From Xylaria sp. FL1777 (lineage: Eukaryota > Ascomycota > Sordariomycetes > Xylariales > Xylariaceae): a stretch of DNA of 64,000 bases. Shown piece by piece: positions 43,718-56,904 of this stretch (positions within the stretch are counted from its first letter, which is position 1; each line of letters starts with the position of its first letter). Where the stretch lies: positions 62,001 to 126,000 of the forward strand of contig MU400512.1 of assembly GCA_022578965.1 (NCBI GenBank), written 5' to 3'. Below the pieces are notes generated by a model, which ran no database searches, was not told where the DNA came from, and worked only from the letters and a program-made list of their open reading frames with translations. The translations under genes were made by a program, and so were the position numbers.

Positions 43718-44568
43718 CGCGTCAGTGGTGGTCGTGTTAGAAGTAGCACTACTGTATTAGTAGGTATCTTACGGAGGACGGTGTCCCCGGGCGGTGCGCC
43801 GGAATACCACGATCAATGTATTTTCAAAACCATGGTTAGCCTGCGAACAATGGCGACAGAGAGCACACCGTCCCGTAGGATGGGGGACAGCCGGTCCTCT
43901 GATTGCAAGATGAGACGAAGACGAAGCCGTTGTGCTGGGCAATGAGTACCGCGAGCTAGTACCAGTCCAAAACGAGAATGTTGTGTGGCGTTAACGAAGG
44001 AGTAGAAGAATGGTTAGCCTAGATAATGGAAGAAAGTGTTGTGGTTCTCTTAAGCAAAGCAGTCAACACATGGCGGTAGGATAAATCATAAATATAATCA
44101 GGTGCTCACTGATCATCTGAACCCTGAAGGCTCACCCGGCTTGCTGATGCCGGTTCGGTGCAGGTTGTCTTAGGTAGGTAATACTGCGTAGGTAGCTGTC
44201 TTGGCAAGTACATATGAGAGGCGCCTATGTATGGAGTACATGCGCCTTATCGCTATCAAAACCTTATACCCACAGTGAAGTCATCCGGGCCAAAGTGGTA
44301 CATTCTAGGAACCTTGAATGACTGCATGTCTGCTAGGCCTTTGCAGCTGACGACAACTGGTAAGAGGCTAATGAGTGTGTAGGTACTTTACAGCATATGT
44401 AGATGAAATACTGAACTACCTAGGTCGTTTTAAGTCACTATCGACATCCAAATCTCAAGGTGATCACACTCTGAAATATCACATTCCTTGAAAATATAAG
44501 CCAATACGACCAAAAAAAGGAAAAGAGAGAAGGAAAGCGCGGGTCTGAAAACGAACAAAAAGAAAATA
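43718..44568. promoter_or_regulatory. Divergent promoter of atg9 and cog6
   Basis: This 851-bp gap separates two divergent starts. A near-palindrome CTACCTAGGT lies at about 44416-44425. The ORF at 43628-43945 (plus) overlaps the atg9 5' end and has no family features. Nothing else was recognised. Confidence 0.4.
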
Positions 44569-46817
44569 ATGGCCTCCAACGGCCTGGGGCTTCTTCAGCT
44601 TCCACCACGCGATACCACATCGCCAGGCCCCCCAAGTCCGGGTCAAGCCAACAGAGCGACAAATCCTATATCTTCCAAGATCACTTCGGTGCTCTCAACC
44701 TCATATGCAGACTCCGAGTTTCGTGAGGCCTTAGTACTACTGGATGAACGGGATATAAGCAACAGTGCAGAGACTAGAAGACAGCTACGTCTCGACGTTC
44801 AAAGAGAAGTCATTGACAGCAATGGCCAAATCATTAATGAGTTTGGGCGGGTGGCAGATGTGAGTTGGTGCGCCATCCGCCTCGTAAGGGCGCGATGAAC
44901 TGACGCGACCATGAGCAGCAACTACGACGTATCGGTGCTACCATCGACAAGCTCAACAAGAGCTATCAAGAGATGAAAGTCCATGTGACGGCGTCTCACG
45001 AGGCAACAGGAGGCATGGTGGAGGAAGCTTCCTCCCTCATGACGAAGAAGAAGAATGTAGAGACGAAGCAGCAACTACTGGACGCCTTCCGAGACCACTT
45101 CGTTCTCACCGACGATGAAGTGGCATCTCTCACCTTAAGCTCGGAGCCCGTCGACGACCGGTTCTTCGCCGTGTTGGCGAAAGCAAAGCGTATACGCAAG
45201 GATTGCGAGGTCCTCCTCGGCTTTGAAAACCAGACCCTAGGCCTTGAAGTCATGGATCGGACGTCCAAACACCTGAACCACGCCTTCCAGAAGCTCTATC
45301 GCTGGATACAGAGAGAATTTAAGACCCTGAATCTCGAGAATCCGCAGATCCACTCGTCCGTGCGTCGCGCACTCCGTGTGCTGGCCGAGCGGCCTTCGCT
45401 CTTCCAGAGCTGTCTGGACTTCTTCGCGGAGGCCCGCGAACAGATCCTCTCAGATTCATTCTACCTCGCGCTGACGGGCACGTCGGCATCCGGCACCAAG
45501 GACCACTCCGCCAAGCCGATCGAGCTTGCGGCCCATGATCCCCTGCGCTACGTGGGTGACATGCTCGCGTGGGCACACTCAGCCACAGTATCCGAGCGCG
45601 AGGCTCTTGAGGTTCTCTTCGTCTCCGACGGCAACGAGATCGCCAAGGGCATACAGGAAGGACGGGAGAATGAGCTCTGGCGCCTCATGGCCGACGAAGG
45701 CGACGAGGGCCCGCCCGAGTTCGACGCCGTCAAGGCACTCAATGAGCTCGTCGACCGGGACGTGTCCGGCGCCGCTCGACTCCTACGCCAGCGCATCGAA
45801 CAGGTGATACAGGCCAACGAGGAGACGATCTTAGCATACAAGTTAGCGAACCTGCTAGGCTTCTACAAATTCACCTTTTCGCGATTATTGGGCAGCGACA
45901 ACGCGGACGCCATCTTACTGCAGTCGATGACGAACCTTGAGTCCGAGGCGCTGCGCCAGTTCCGCTCGCTCATGCGCGACCACATCGCTACCCTGCAGGG
46001 TGAATTTCAGCACACGCCCGCAGACCTCGGTCCACCCGATTTCCTTCAGGAAGCGCTCAAGCAGCTCTCGGCCATTATGCAAACATATGAGACCTCCCTC
46101 GATACGTCCACGGCCAAATTTGCCTCTAGACGCAACAGTGACGATGATTCAGTCGAAGAAGAAGAGAAAGAAGAAGAAGACGACGACGACGAATTCCAGC
46201 CTGTCCTTGCCGAGTCATTTGACCCCTTCATAGCAGGCTGCGAAAACATGGCGCGTAAAGTACGTACACCTTCCAATTCCATCTTCCTTCTAAATTGTCT
46301 CCTCGCTGCGCAATCGACGTTGCAGCCGTACTCGCGCTTCACATCGCGCCGTCTAGCGCGCCTACGCTCCGCCGCCTCCGAGCACGCCTCCAAGCTCGTG
46401 GATTCACAGTACAACTTCCTCGTTTCGGAATCCTCACTGTCATCCTTGTTCTCTGCCCTCAAACCTTTACGCAGCGAGTCCCGGGAGGACATCAAGAGAA
46501 TCACAGCACTCGAATCGACGCAACCCGCAGCTCTTGCGAGTGCGAGCCAAGGCCTCGATGACTTCCTGCCGTCGGCTATTATGGACGCCCTGGAGAACCT
46601 CAAGCATCTGCAGGACGCACGGCTTGCGCGCGAGGTCACGGAGGAAGCTGCTGAGCGGTTCTGCGCTAACTTCGAGCACGCCGAGGAACTCCTCGTGCTC
46701 GCTGACGAGTTGCGGGAGCAAGGTACAGAAAAGGATCGAAGTGGCGTGGATGGGGAACCCAACTTGAGGGTTTTGTTCCCTAGGACGACGGGCGAGATCA
46801 GGGTTCTGCTGTCTTAA
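44569..46817 (+). CDS. cog6: COG6, conserved oligomeric Golgi complex subunit 6
   Basis: Lobe-B subunit of the COG tether for retrograde intra-Golgi vesicles. Exons 44569..44859 and 44919..46817 give 729 residues, joined as [19 protein letters not shown] across a 59-nt intron with a CTGAC branch. Seen: [20 protein letters not shown] and [20 protein letters not shown] near the start, then coiled coil, [93 protein letters not shown], and [14 protein letters not shown]. An acidic insert ([13 protein letters not shown], about residue 507) precedes [15 protein letters not shown] and [18 protein letters not shown]. The order and length suit fungal COG6. Confidence 0.94.
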
Positions 46818-47269
46818 CAATCCACCCAGCTTCTAATACAAAAACATTTATAGATTATATTATACCACATATCAAGATATAAGTTGCCAAGATCAGGAAA
46901 CAAAATACCCAGAAGTACGGAAAGCGTATAGTCTGTGTATTACTCGTTTTTGGTTTTCTTTTCCCCCCTTGCTACTTTCTACTCGGAGTACGTACGTCTT
47001 AGATAGGTAGGTGGAGGTAGGCTAGATATATCCATGCCTGAATCATGTCCCTCCCTATTCCGCCCTCGATAGAGAAATCTGTAAGCCCAAAAAGGATATT
47101 TCATGGTTGGATCTAAATTAAATACACCAAATCGAGGCGTTCATGACACGTATCGTTAGTTCGTATATATATACACACATGCAATCTCCACTTTCAGGAT
47201 CGCACAATACGACAGATTCCTTGACTCATGTGGTAGTCACCTCGCTTGAGGCCGGGCTGTTTTTGCTTC
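46818..47269. other. Convergent intergenic region
   Basis: The 3' regions of cog6 and the APH-fold gene meet here (452 bp). A TATATATATACACACA stretch lies near 47160-47180. No gene was seen. Confidence 0.4.
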
Positions 47270-48994
47270 TCATGAAACAGGGGTATCGCCTCGAGGCCGC
47301 TTTACCGGCCAATCGTTACGGCTGGGTCGTCTAGGCCGTTTGCCTGCGGACTCACTGACATCGATATGTTCGAGCTTTGCCAGCGCTGCCACGAGTCGTC
47401 TCCGGGCGGCGATCTCGCGCTCGCTGCTGTCGGCGTCTGGACGGTAGAACTGTCGAACAATGGCAACCGTGGCATGGTAGCACTCGTAGAGAAGAATGCG
47501 GGTCGGAGCGTTGTCGGGATCTTCTATAATGTCGATACCGTGTTGCCCTTCCTCCTCGCCTTCGTCACCGCCGCTACTATCATGGTCTTCCTCCTTTTTT
47601 ATTTTGTGAGATTCAACCGATTTCTTTGTTTCGCCAGTGTCGCGCAATTCTCGAAACCCTCGGTCGAATTCAGGCGTTGTGTGCGAGAAGACAGTCGCGA
47701 ACAACGGATCGCCGAATATGCAATTGCTCCAGTCTTGCAGTCCCGTGATCTCGAGGGCCGTTGCGTCGTCTTCTTGCAAGTGTTGCTGGGACCCAACAAA
47801 AGAATCATCGGGTTCTATTTTGGCCTTTGGTTCACTTTTGCATGTTTCGGGATCTTGCTCTTCTCGTTTCTCTTGTGCTTTTCCTATCCTCGATACAAGT
47901 ACGACGTCATCTTCGTCGGCATCACAGACTACAAGTCGAGGTGTCGTGATGGCATCCAATAAGTGGCCAAATTTGTTGAACGTCGTCCTAACTAGCTCGT
48001 AGCTCATCGTTACCGCCCGGTCTTCACCGTCTCTGAGGACACCTTCGAGAAGTATATGAAATGTTTTTCTCCAGCCGTCAGCACCGTCAAACTCCAACTT
48101 AGTTTCCGAAGCCGCTCTCTGATTTTTTTCATGAACCTGGAGTTGCTCGAGCACAGTTGCTACTTGTCCAAACTTTCCACTTGGCGACGTGACATTGGCA
48201 ATCCGCCGCATTAAACGGCCTTTTTGAAAGTTGATAGCTCTCCGTTCTGTAGGAGTTAGAGGGGTTCCTAGGCTAGATATAGGGTCGCCTAGTATTGGTT
48301 CGAACAGACTAAAGGCCGAGCCGTTCTCTGTTGACGTTGAAGAATACTTGATTAGAGTCGGCAGGTATCTGAATAGATGGTCTTCGACTGAAGACGATGT
48401 GTCCGAGGCAAGTTGGTCAGTCGCTCTTCTTGAGCTCTCCCCTCGAGGGTATTTGCCAGTACTCTTCTCGCTAAGGCCTTGAGCGCCCTTATTCTGCTTT
48501 TGGCGAGCATCTTGTAATAGCCACTCGACCACGGCTGCTTCTGATTGAACGAAGCATTTCTCATAGCGAAGTAACCTTGAAGGTGGTGGTAACAACTTCA
48601 ATACCAGGGTTCGCTCATCGGTGAGTTTAACCTTAAAGGTTCTAAGGAGCCGTTTTGTAGTTATTATAGAGGCGTTTTCAACTCTTACACTTGGCACAGC
48701 ACTCTCTACGATGGCCCGAACCGAGTCGGACGGGCGTGATTGGGTCATGGGCGTGACAGAGGAGCAAAGCTCGGGTTGTGTGACGGGGGATGAGTTGCGA
48801 GTAGGTAGCCGGAGCCGTCTTGTGGAACGTGGTACGCCAGCTGTCGTCCTTTTTGATTGCGTCGTCTTGGAGATGGTGCTAGTGGACTGGGTTGGGTGGA
48901 AGGACAAGAAGGCAAAACGGGGGGTTGCGTTTATACCACAGGGATTTGTGGGAGTTGCCGGTTCTGACCTTACACTTGGCCCCATGATGTGCAT
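47270..48994 (-). CDS. Fungal protein of the aminoglycoside phosphotransferase/kinase-like fold, function unknown
   Basis: Single exon, 574 residues, ATG at 48994. The N-terminal 85 residues are Ser/Thr/Pro/Arg-rich. The middle matches the layout of fungal APH-like kinases: TLVLKLLPPPSRLLRYEKCF with the VLK lysine, SEAAVVEWLL, FSLFEPILGDPISSLGTPLT, a helical segment, DGWRKTFHILLEGVLRDGED, then LVVCDADEDDVVLV where the H-x-D...N catalytic loop would sit, and GLQDWSNCIFGDPLFATVFS corresponding to the metal-binding D-F/W motif. The His and Asn of the catalytic loop are not visible, so activity is doubtful. An acidic, Lys/Glu-rich insert separates these two motifs, and the C-terminus is basic (KRPRRPSRNDWPVKRPRG), possibly nuclear. 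Plus-strand ORFs in this interval are shadows. Confidence 0.75.
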   Translation of the reverse strand: MHIMGPSVRSEPATPTNPCGINATPRFAFLSFHPTQSTSTISKTTQSKRTTAGVPRSTRRLRLPTRNSSPVTQPELCSSVTPMTQSRPSDSVRAIVESAVPSVRVENASIITTKRLLRTFKVKLTDERTLVLKLLPPPSRLLRYEKCFVQSEAAVVEWLLQDARQKQNKGAQGLSEKSTGKYPRGESSRRATDQLASDTSSSVEDHLFRYLPTLIKYSSTSTENGSAFSLFEPILGDPISSLGTPLTPTERRAINFQKGRLMRRIANVTSPSGKFGQVATVLEQLQVHEKNQRAASETKLEFDGADGWRKTFHILLEGVLRDGEDRAVTMSYELVRTTFNKFGHLLDAITTPRLVVCDADEDDVVLVSRIGKAQEKREEQDPETCKSEPKAKIEPDDSFVGSQQHLQEDDATALEITGLQDWSNCIFGDPLFATVFSHTTPEFDRGFRELRDTGETKKSVESHKIKKEEDHDSSGGDEGEEEGQHGIDIIEDPDNAPTRILLYECYHATVAIVRQFYRPDADSSEREIAARRRLVAALAKLEHIDVSESAGKRPRRPSRNDWPVKRPRGDTPVS

Positions 48995-51900
48995 GACTGT
49001 TCACATTGCTTTGTGATATAGGCGGAGAATAGAATGGAACGTAAGCTCCGCAAGGGTGGGATTCGGGTGAGCAGACGGTTAGCCTAGGAAGAGCTCAGGG
49101 TTAAAAGAGATTTGCCTTTTTTTGGTAGCAACAAGACGAAAAGTTACGCTTGGATGACAACGAAAACGCAGAGGTTAAAAAATTAGGGTGACAGCAGCAA
49201 CAAAAACGATTCTGATGACGGCCGACCCAGAGGTAGTATATGTGATAATAATCGATGGAAAAGCCTCGATTCACTGCTGCTGGCAAGGCTGCAATGCGAC
49301 AATAGGTACGGCATTAGCAAGTAAGTAACGGAGGTGGATAAGCCATCGGCTAGTTATGCCATTCTTTTGGAACGACGGTTAACTCTAGCATTGCGACCGA
49401 TGAAACTCTTATTACGTAGATGGCCAGGTAGACAGGGTGGCTAGCAGGATCCGAATAACAAACGAGAATAGCTAGATCATACTCTACCACAAGCGAGTCT
49501 ATGTAAGAGAGTTGCTGCCACGTCTGGAAATTTTGGATCTCCCAAGATAGGGCAAGACTGCGACCACAGAGTCGCTTGTTTGACGAATAGGACTCGACGA
49601 CGTGACAATCCGAGTCTGATGGGTGGAAACAAACATCCGCTTCATAACCTGGATTTGTTATGGGGGCTAAGCGGTTGTGACAACAATAGCACGCTCGCTC
49701 GCTTATTACGAGACGAGGGATGGAAAGAGGGCTAGGGAATTTAGTCACAATGGACTAAGAATAAGCGGTGGGCATGAGCAGCGTGATTGCAGTGTACACG
49801 TGTGGGAGTTGTCGGCAGCGGTGGATGATCTGGCACAGCAGTACGGCCAAGGGGGTATTTGGGATAGACATGGCAACGGGACCGATGGTCAACAGGCTGA
49901 ACGGGGCGATTCACAAAGAAGCGAGTGAAGTCAGCTACATACACGAGACGTGACTGTATTCGACGAGCCACAACCGAGCCCGGGTTAGGAGAGATGACCA
50001 AGCCAATGGAATAAATAAATCATGGTCTCGCCAAGACGCCGGAGGAAGAGTTCTAGAAGACCAATCTCGGCGGAACCAACAGGCTGGACTGACGCCGTGC
50101 GCCACGGCAGAACTAGAAGCATTCAGCATAACTCAGGGCTGCTCGTCAGCTGAGAGCCTTAGACGGAGCTAGTTCGTTGCAAGAGGGACGATCCAAGATT
50201 GCACCCGCACGAGTGGTGGGTCAGAGGCGAGGAAGCGGCCCAGGCAACGAGTGTATAGTACACGAGTACTGTGCCGTGGAGCGTACACAAGTGTATATAT
50301 CCATACCACAGCTATCGCATATACAAAATAAACATCTACAATACCCCCTGTGCTGTGTGTTGGCCTTGTATTAGCTATGTATTAGTCACGGATCCGCTGT
50401 GGCAGAACAGCGCTGCAGCCATGACAACGATGATGATGATGACGGCATGTTGCAAGGCAGAGAGCCTAAACAGACGAGTCCATCAACGATTGGGCCGAGA
50501 GAAGCGAGGTTGCATGCACGGTCCAGCACACGAAGGCGAGTATAGTAGTCAGGATATAGCAAGCGACGGCGGCGGCGGAGAGGATCGAAGGTGGCGGGCC
50601 ATGGAATATTGTGCTAAATTACAGGTGGCTGAGTGGATGAGTCCAGAAGATCAAGCTGTAATCTGTACTATAGGCAGCCTGGGAAGATCAAGAACTCATA
50701 CATGCATGTACAAGCCTATCCCGTTGACAAATGCCGGAGAAGGGGAGAAGTCAGGGTCCACGGTCTACCGACTCGTCTGGATACGCACCCAACAAAGCCT
50801 CTTTGCCGGGTCGGGACTAGACATCGACAAGTACGCATACAGAGCTCTACACACTACGCCTGGAATGTCGGTATACTGGATGATGCAGTACTGGGGAGGA
50901 AGGAGGAAGAAGGAGGATGGCACGAGAGGATGCTGGTTGGAGGCTAACTGCCGGCATTAAGCTCGAAGGGGCAGTGCTCTCGGAAAGTCGGATGATGCAG
51001 GTTGTGAATCTCGCCGAGTTCATTTAACCAGCAAAGCAAAACTGGCAAAGCATAGCGAAGACGACGACAATGTGTAATGTGTAGTGTCTGTAGCATCTCG
51101 GTATGGGCTAGTGTGAGCTGACCATGATACCAAAGAGGAGCTAGGAGCTGGCTTGAGAACGAGGGTGCATCGAGAAGCGAGCCGGAATTTTTATGATTGG
51201 CTCACGGTAAGCGAAACCGACCAAATAGGAACAGCCTTCCGAGAGCGTTAGATTTGCCAAGACATGCATGCATATATATACCTGCACTAGTGTGCGTATA
51301 CGCTACACTACGACACTGCGACACGTACAGGATGAGATGACTGAGCACAGACTACGCAGTTAGGTAGACAAGGCTTGTACTTACTTAGTAGGTAGTCCTA
51401 GTACCTACCTAGCACTAAGTAAGTAAGTATGTACGGGTGCTGACATAAGCTTTCCTTGGTGCATGTTAGCAGCGTGCGTGTCCTGTACTGCATGCATATA
51501 GTACTTAAACTTCTGATTCATTCAATCTTTTACTAATGTAATCTCTAAAATAGTAGTAATAATACTAATGAGGAGAAAGGAGAAAAAGAGAAAAAAAGTA
51601 TTTTAACGTGTAGTTATTATTATAATTAAAAGTAGTGAACTACTTGAGAACATGTTGTGGCTATGTAGTTAGAATAGATATAACTACTACTTAATCTAAG
51701 CGCCTTTCATCGAGCATAGCGGCAACTCCATTATGCCAATGTAACGTGGCAGTCCCGTGCCGCCTGCTTGCCCGTTCCGGGCCCCTGGCCGGCTTAGCTC
51801 ACCTGGGTCCATCCCGTTGGGTCTCCTGCATGTCTTCAACCGCTCCAAAACCACCTAACCTCCTCTCAGGTACACACTAAATCAATGTTCCGACCAACGA

Positions 51901-54900
51901 ATCACTGCCTTAGATAAGCATATGCCTACTGATAATCTTCGAATCATATCCTGTATTACGAGTATCTAGCTACATACCTAGAGGATCATACGGTTTGTAC
52001 ATAGGTGTAAACTCCATACCGCTGACAGCTATCACGGATGGATAGGCCTCACACAATGTATCCGAGAAAAATCCGCCGTTCAACATCGCGGGTCATATGG
52101 AAGAACGCCTACCCTACTTCCGGTTCAAAGCAACGGCGTGGCGTCTCACGGCACGAGTGGGGTCGCCGTGTAACCCAATGAACTTCGGCTGACGACGACG
52201 ACATCCTATACCTACATCTACATGCAGGCTTGTGCGGCATGTAACGGCGTGACCTAGACTGACACTATGAACAGCAGGCACAAACGTGTAGGTATCGTTC
52301 GGACGGGCCGACGAGAATATACATTCATCCGGTACAATATAAAATTATGCGATCGGCGATGCAACCCTGCGTCGAGGGAAGTAGTGCACTATGTAGGCAT
52401 TCCGGCTAGTCTAGTCCCGGCAATAAAAGCCTCCAGAAAAGGGCGGGCTTCCAGACATCGTCATGTCTTTGTATTATGGCCAACACTCACGGCAGCCAAT
52501 GGAATGTCTCCCGTAGCGATGACTGCCGTAGCCATCACCACCACTACCTCCCTCCGCCTAGGGTCGGGCTTACATCTCGTTAAATTTATCGCAATAAGGC
52601 TTAGTGCTGCTCTCTTGAGCCTCATGATTCGTGCCCTCCTGCAGCGCGCCGTCCATGCAATGAAACGGTGCGGGCTAGGAATCGAAGCACTTTCCAGACC
52701 CCTCTTATTTACCCTGCATGTCCAGTGACAGAGGCAACGGCTTGGATACCCCTCTTGGCTAGTTAGTATGGAAATCTAAGCGTACATGTGGATGTTATTC
52801 CCTTGGTGGGATTGCCGGGAGTAGTCGAGTCTGGACCACTCGCTTGTCGGCCTTTATTATCAATACAGGTATTTGTCGCAATTCCTGAATCTCGCAGCTT
52901 GGAGGTAGACAGGCATTGTTAGCCCGCTCAACTTTGATATGCTGCCGCTCATGTCAAACGCACCGTAGATCCTAAAACTACGTATTGCTACTTTGCTCCA
53001 TACAAACTCAGTGGCAGATTTGTTCACCAACAGCCCCCGTACGTAGTGAGGTAGACCTCTAGGTTTCTGGCGGTAGCATATCCTATGTGTTTGTGGTCTC
53101 TAAATCGTTCTCGCGTTCTCGAGGGCCAGGTGCCGCAATTTCCCGACTCGATCTTGTAATACGTCGGGTAGTACCGACGAGCTTTTAATACGAGTTAAGA
53201 TGAGTGCCTGGCACGGAAGTATAGGTTGGATGCACTCCTCCTGATTCGTGCTACTGAGAATCAGAACCTACGTGGAAGAATATTCTATATGAACAGAACA
53301 CTGACACCCAGACTCCAAAGCTGTATGAATGTACATACAAAACATATCGCGAAACACAAATATTGTATAGGTGCGTGCTGCGAGTAGATCCGTGATCATC
53401 CGCCGATTATACTGGCAGCTGTTCTCATTAATGAATATGCGGTTGTTCAATTTCTATAGTAAGAAATTGATATAATGCAACGAATATCGGAAATCCGAGT
53501 AAATGTCCCTTCTTGAATACATAGTTTGCGTTATGGTTCTATCGAACTTGGCGATAACTTGGCGACGGCCTGTGTCTTGTTTTCTATGACATTACACTAC
53601 AGTAGGCAAATCAACAACGAGGACCCTGGATACGTTGTAATCGTTAGATATCTGTCGCTACTGGTTTTTTTAATTATTATTATCATGGGAAAGTGTCTTG
53701 GAAGCCGCCCAAGTTGTTTAGTGTAAATGCACACCCACGCCATACGCTGAAGCTACGAGCTTACTATTCCACCAATGATCTTGCTAGGTCGATCCTATAC
53801 GTAACAGCCTTCATCGAAGTCAAGAAATTAATTACGTATAATATTAGCAGCCCAGAACAGAGCGGCCATGCCTTTCTGCAAATATCTGAACCCAGAATAT
53901 CTCGACAGCATCAACTCACCGGAGATTTTCTCATACATGCGAGTAGTTTCTAGAGAACAAGACTACATCACTACTTGACTTGCTTGCGGAAAAATAAGTT
54001 TTCAAATCTTATATTATATTGGCTCGAGTTTTGAGACCCTTCTTTCCTTCCCCCTTGCGGATATGGTTCCGCCAAATCTCGTACAAGATTTAGGGACATC
54101 TTGTCAACCAGGCTGAATTTACAAACCTTGACTTCGGGTTTTGTCCCATGTTGCAGGATGATATGTGTACCCCTGGCATTGAACCGTGCTCATTAAGCCA
54201 CTTTCGGACTATCAACAGCCACGCTGAGTACTAATAAGCGCGATGACTGCACCTTGTCGTCATTCCGACTCTGCTCGGAATGCGAGACAAGATTCAAGGA
54301 ATGTGTAAAATGTAAATTCTTACCCTTTATCATCGTGCCTAACAGCAACTGTGTGCTTGGCAAAGTCGCCATTGTGCACGTCCGCTCAAGATAACATCAA
54401 CAGGAGGGAAAATTCTGCATATACGGTTACACACTTACATAAATACCACGCAACTACATATGCAGCCTCGCTTTCCGGCGACCCGATATATACCGCTCTT
54501 GTTTCTCTAAGTATATACATCCCGGGGTGTCTTCGTTGTCATCTCTTAGCGTGGGTTCTTGATTATTAGGTATATCCTGCTCACAGGCCCAGGTAACTCG
54601 AACGTCTTTTGTTCGACATGTTGCTTTGGATGGTCATCTGCAGTCACGGTCGCATACTTACATTTACACAGACATTCAAGTATACATTAGCGATGGGTGC
54701 GTTCAAGCTGACATACATCATCGCCATAGTGATCATGTTGGCCGCTTAGGCTCGTTGGTTCTACGCTTCCGGTGCTCGGAGAATACGTGGCCGTTTAGCC
54801 TTCCTTGTCATCTATGGTCGAACTATTCGGTATTGGGATATTGTTGGTGCCTAGCTGGACCGTGGCATCGAATACCAGACTGTAGATGACAGAATGGGTA

Positions 54901-56904
54901 CCGGTGTGATATTGCAAGTACATATTGCACTAAGAGCCTAGAACTGCGCACTATCTGTGTCCTCTACAACAAAACAGGCATTTTGCTTTACGTGTCAGAT
55001 GACACTGGACCTCATTCTTCTAGATTTCATCCTTATCAGGCACTTGTTTGCTCATAGACTATTGCTAGAGGCAATAATCATCACCGCGCGAAGGACTGTC
55101 ACGGAACAGAATTACAAATTCATATCGTAGACTAATGGCAAGGGGAGAACAGCATTAAGGCTGGGGTCCTTGGGGTCTGCAGTCACTGCTATACTCAAGC
55201 TTGAAACCGTGATGAAAAAGGACCCCGAGGTGCCCTCGTCTGCTCTCCTTACCGATTATATACAGCCTTTGTTGTCTTAAATTTGTATAGCAACAGCATG
55301 CGCACCATGAGACCTTTTCACCTACGTGGTTAGACTTAAAAACGTTCCGGCGATAAGGCCCACGAAATAAGGAGGAGGAAGAGGAGGAAAAAAAAGACCA
55401 TGGTAGAAATGTAGTGGTACCTAGCACATGGGTCCAATAGTGTACCTGGGTACTCGGGTTTATTAGCACCGTGAACAACACCTAACACATCAAAGCAGGC
55501 TTCGCATCCTGGACCCTAAGTATCAAAGGAGTTGTAGTGCCGTACCTAGCATTGTTAAGAGGTCCATATAAGCTAGGTCACATCAAACATTCTATTTTCC
55601 CCCCTTATTTTCGGTGTCTTTTCGGTGCCTTTTCGCGTCGAAGTTCACTGCGGAAGAGAATGATAGTTTATTTTGGTTGAATATCACTTGAAATGAGTAC
55701 CGTGGACCCATTGCGCAACAGACATAACTGCATATCACTTCGACCTATTAATCAAGTTAGGCTTATGGTGGCCAAGGATATATCTAGGAAGCAATACAAG
55801 AGGTGGTACCTACGATGCATGTCAGTTCGTTAAGCTTCAGGTTTATAACGGCGTTGACTATCTCGATAATAAAGCGAAATATAGAAAGGTTTTCTGTCAG
55901 CAGTTGTTGCGCCCTATAATACATGGGTTTAATTTCTGATGTCGTTTTAGTCTCCCTAGCTTAATAGGTGCAACGGTTATTCTAATAAGTGTCTCTATAT
56001 CCAAACTACCTAAGCCGAATGATTTCTCAGTCTTACAAAGTCCGCTATTTCCATTTCCGGTGAAAAAGCACCTACCCAAGTGTCTACTAGAGGACTTAAT
56101 CCTCGTGATTAGGGGTTATGTTCTTCCGTTTTCCCTGCCTAGTGTATGCAGTATGGGTTCATGGCCCCGATAGCGCGGAGGATCTTAATCACAGAAAATA
56201 TTCTACTACTTATAGTAGAGGATATTAATAAACGATAAGAGAAATTAGTAAATAAACTCTCTTGCTCTTGTCTCTTAACTTAGGTTAAGGTACCTGAGTA
56301 CTTCGCCTAGGTAGTTGCTTGCCCTATTGTTGTTACTGCCATAGAGTAGCTTTGACGGGTATAGTTGAGCAGCTTCCTTTCTAATTCTGGTTTCTGTCAA
56401 TATCCTTGTCCCAGGCTGATTGCAATGACAGTAGCTGTGCGAACATCATGGGGGATACCACCCAATAGACGGGGATATATATGCTCTAGAAGATGGTTCT
56501 TCAATATAACGCGATCACATTCTATTTCATCTATTTGTAGTCGTAGAACTATGTGTTGGGATGGATTTATCATTCGAAACTGGAGATTTAAGTTGATAAC
56601 TAACTCTCTTACTCTTGTAGAGATGCCTAGAGATTAGGTTTTTATTTGTAGACTGTATATTTATCCTTGTGCTATCAGCGGCACATTTACGTGCTTAACG
56701 GTAAGGCGTATTTGTTATTTCCATTGATCTCCGAGTGGTACAGCTTGTTAGGGTCGGAGCTGCAACCTGTGATGTAAAGTTACCATCGACACGGCGTTCA
56801 CACCCACAAATGAAGGCTGTTCTGAAACCTTAAGCTGCGATAATGCACCTCACTCTCATGTTCTGGAATACAAAAATGCTCGAGATGTAGCACACAGCGA
56901 TGTA
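48995..56904. other. 7.9-kb gene-poor region
   Basis: I find no gene, tRNA, rRNA or transposase motif here. ORFs exist (for example 50271-50960 and 52267-52728) but lack conserved motifs, signal peptides or splice-supported extensions. Visible structure: CATATATATA near 51270-51279; a very AT-rich purine-tracted patch at about 51490-51700; a GC-rich block at about 51740-51830; and a 17-bp near-duplicate (AACTCTCTTgCTCTTGT at 56255-56271 and AACTCTCTTaCTCTTGT at 56602-56618). It may be accessory or relic DNA, long regulatory sequence, or hold non-coding RNA. Confidence 0.5.

Noticed and set aside
47366..47962. 198-residue plus-strand ORF inside the APH-fold gene
   Set aside because: It is antisense to a conserved coding frame and hydrophobic only by codon complement.
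50271..50960. 229-residue plus-strand ORF in the gene desert
   Set aside because: Biased toward Cys/Trp/Tyr/Met, with a Met run from ATGATGATGATG and no domain or signal peptide. It does not look like a fungal protein.
52267..52728. 153-residue plus-strand ORF in the gene desert
   Set aside because: It has an ATG start but no recognisable motif, mixed basic composition and no splice-supported extension. It could be a lineage-specific gene but is unsupported.
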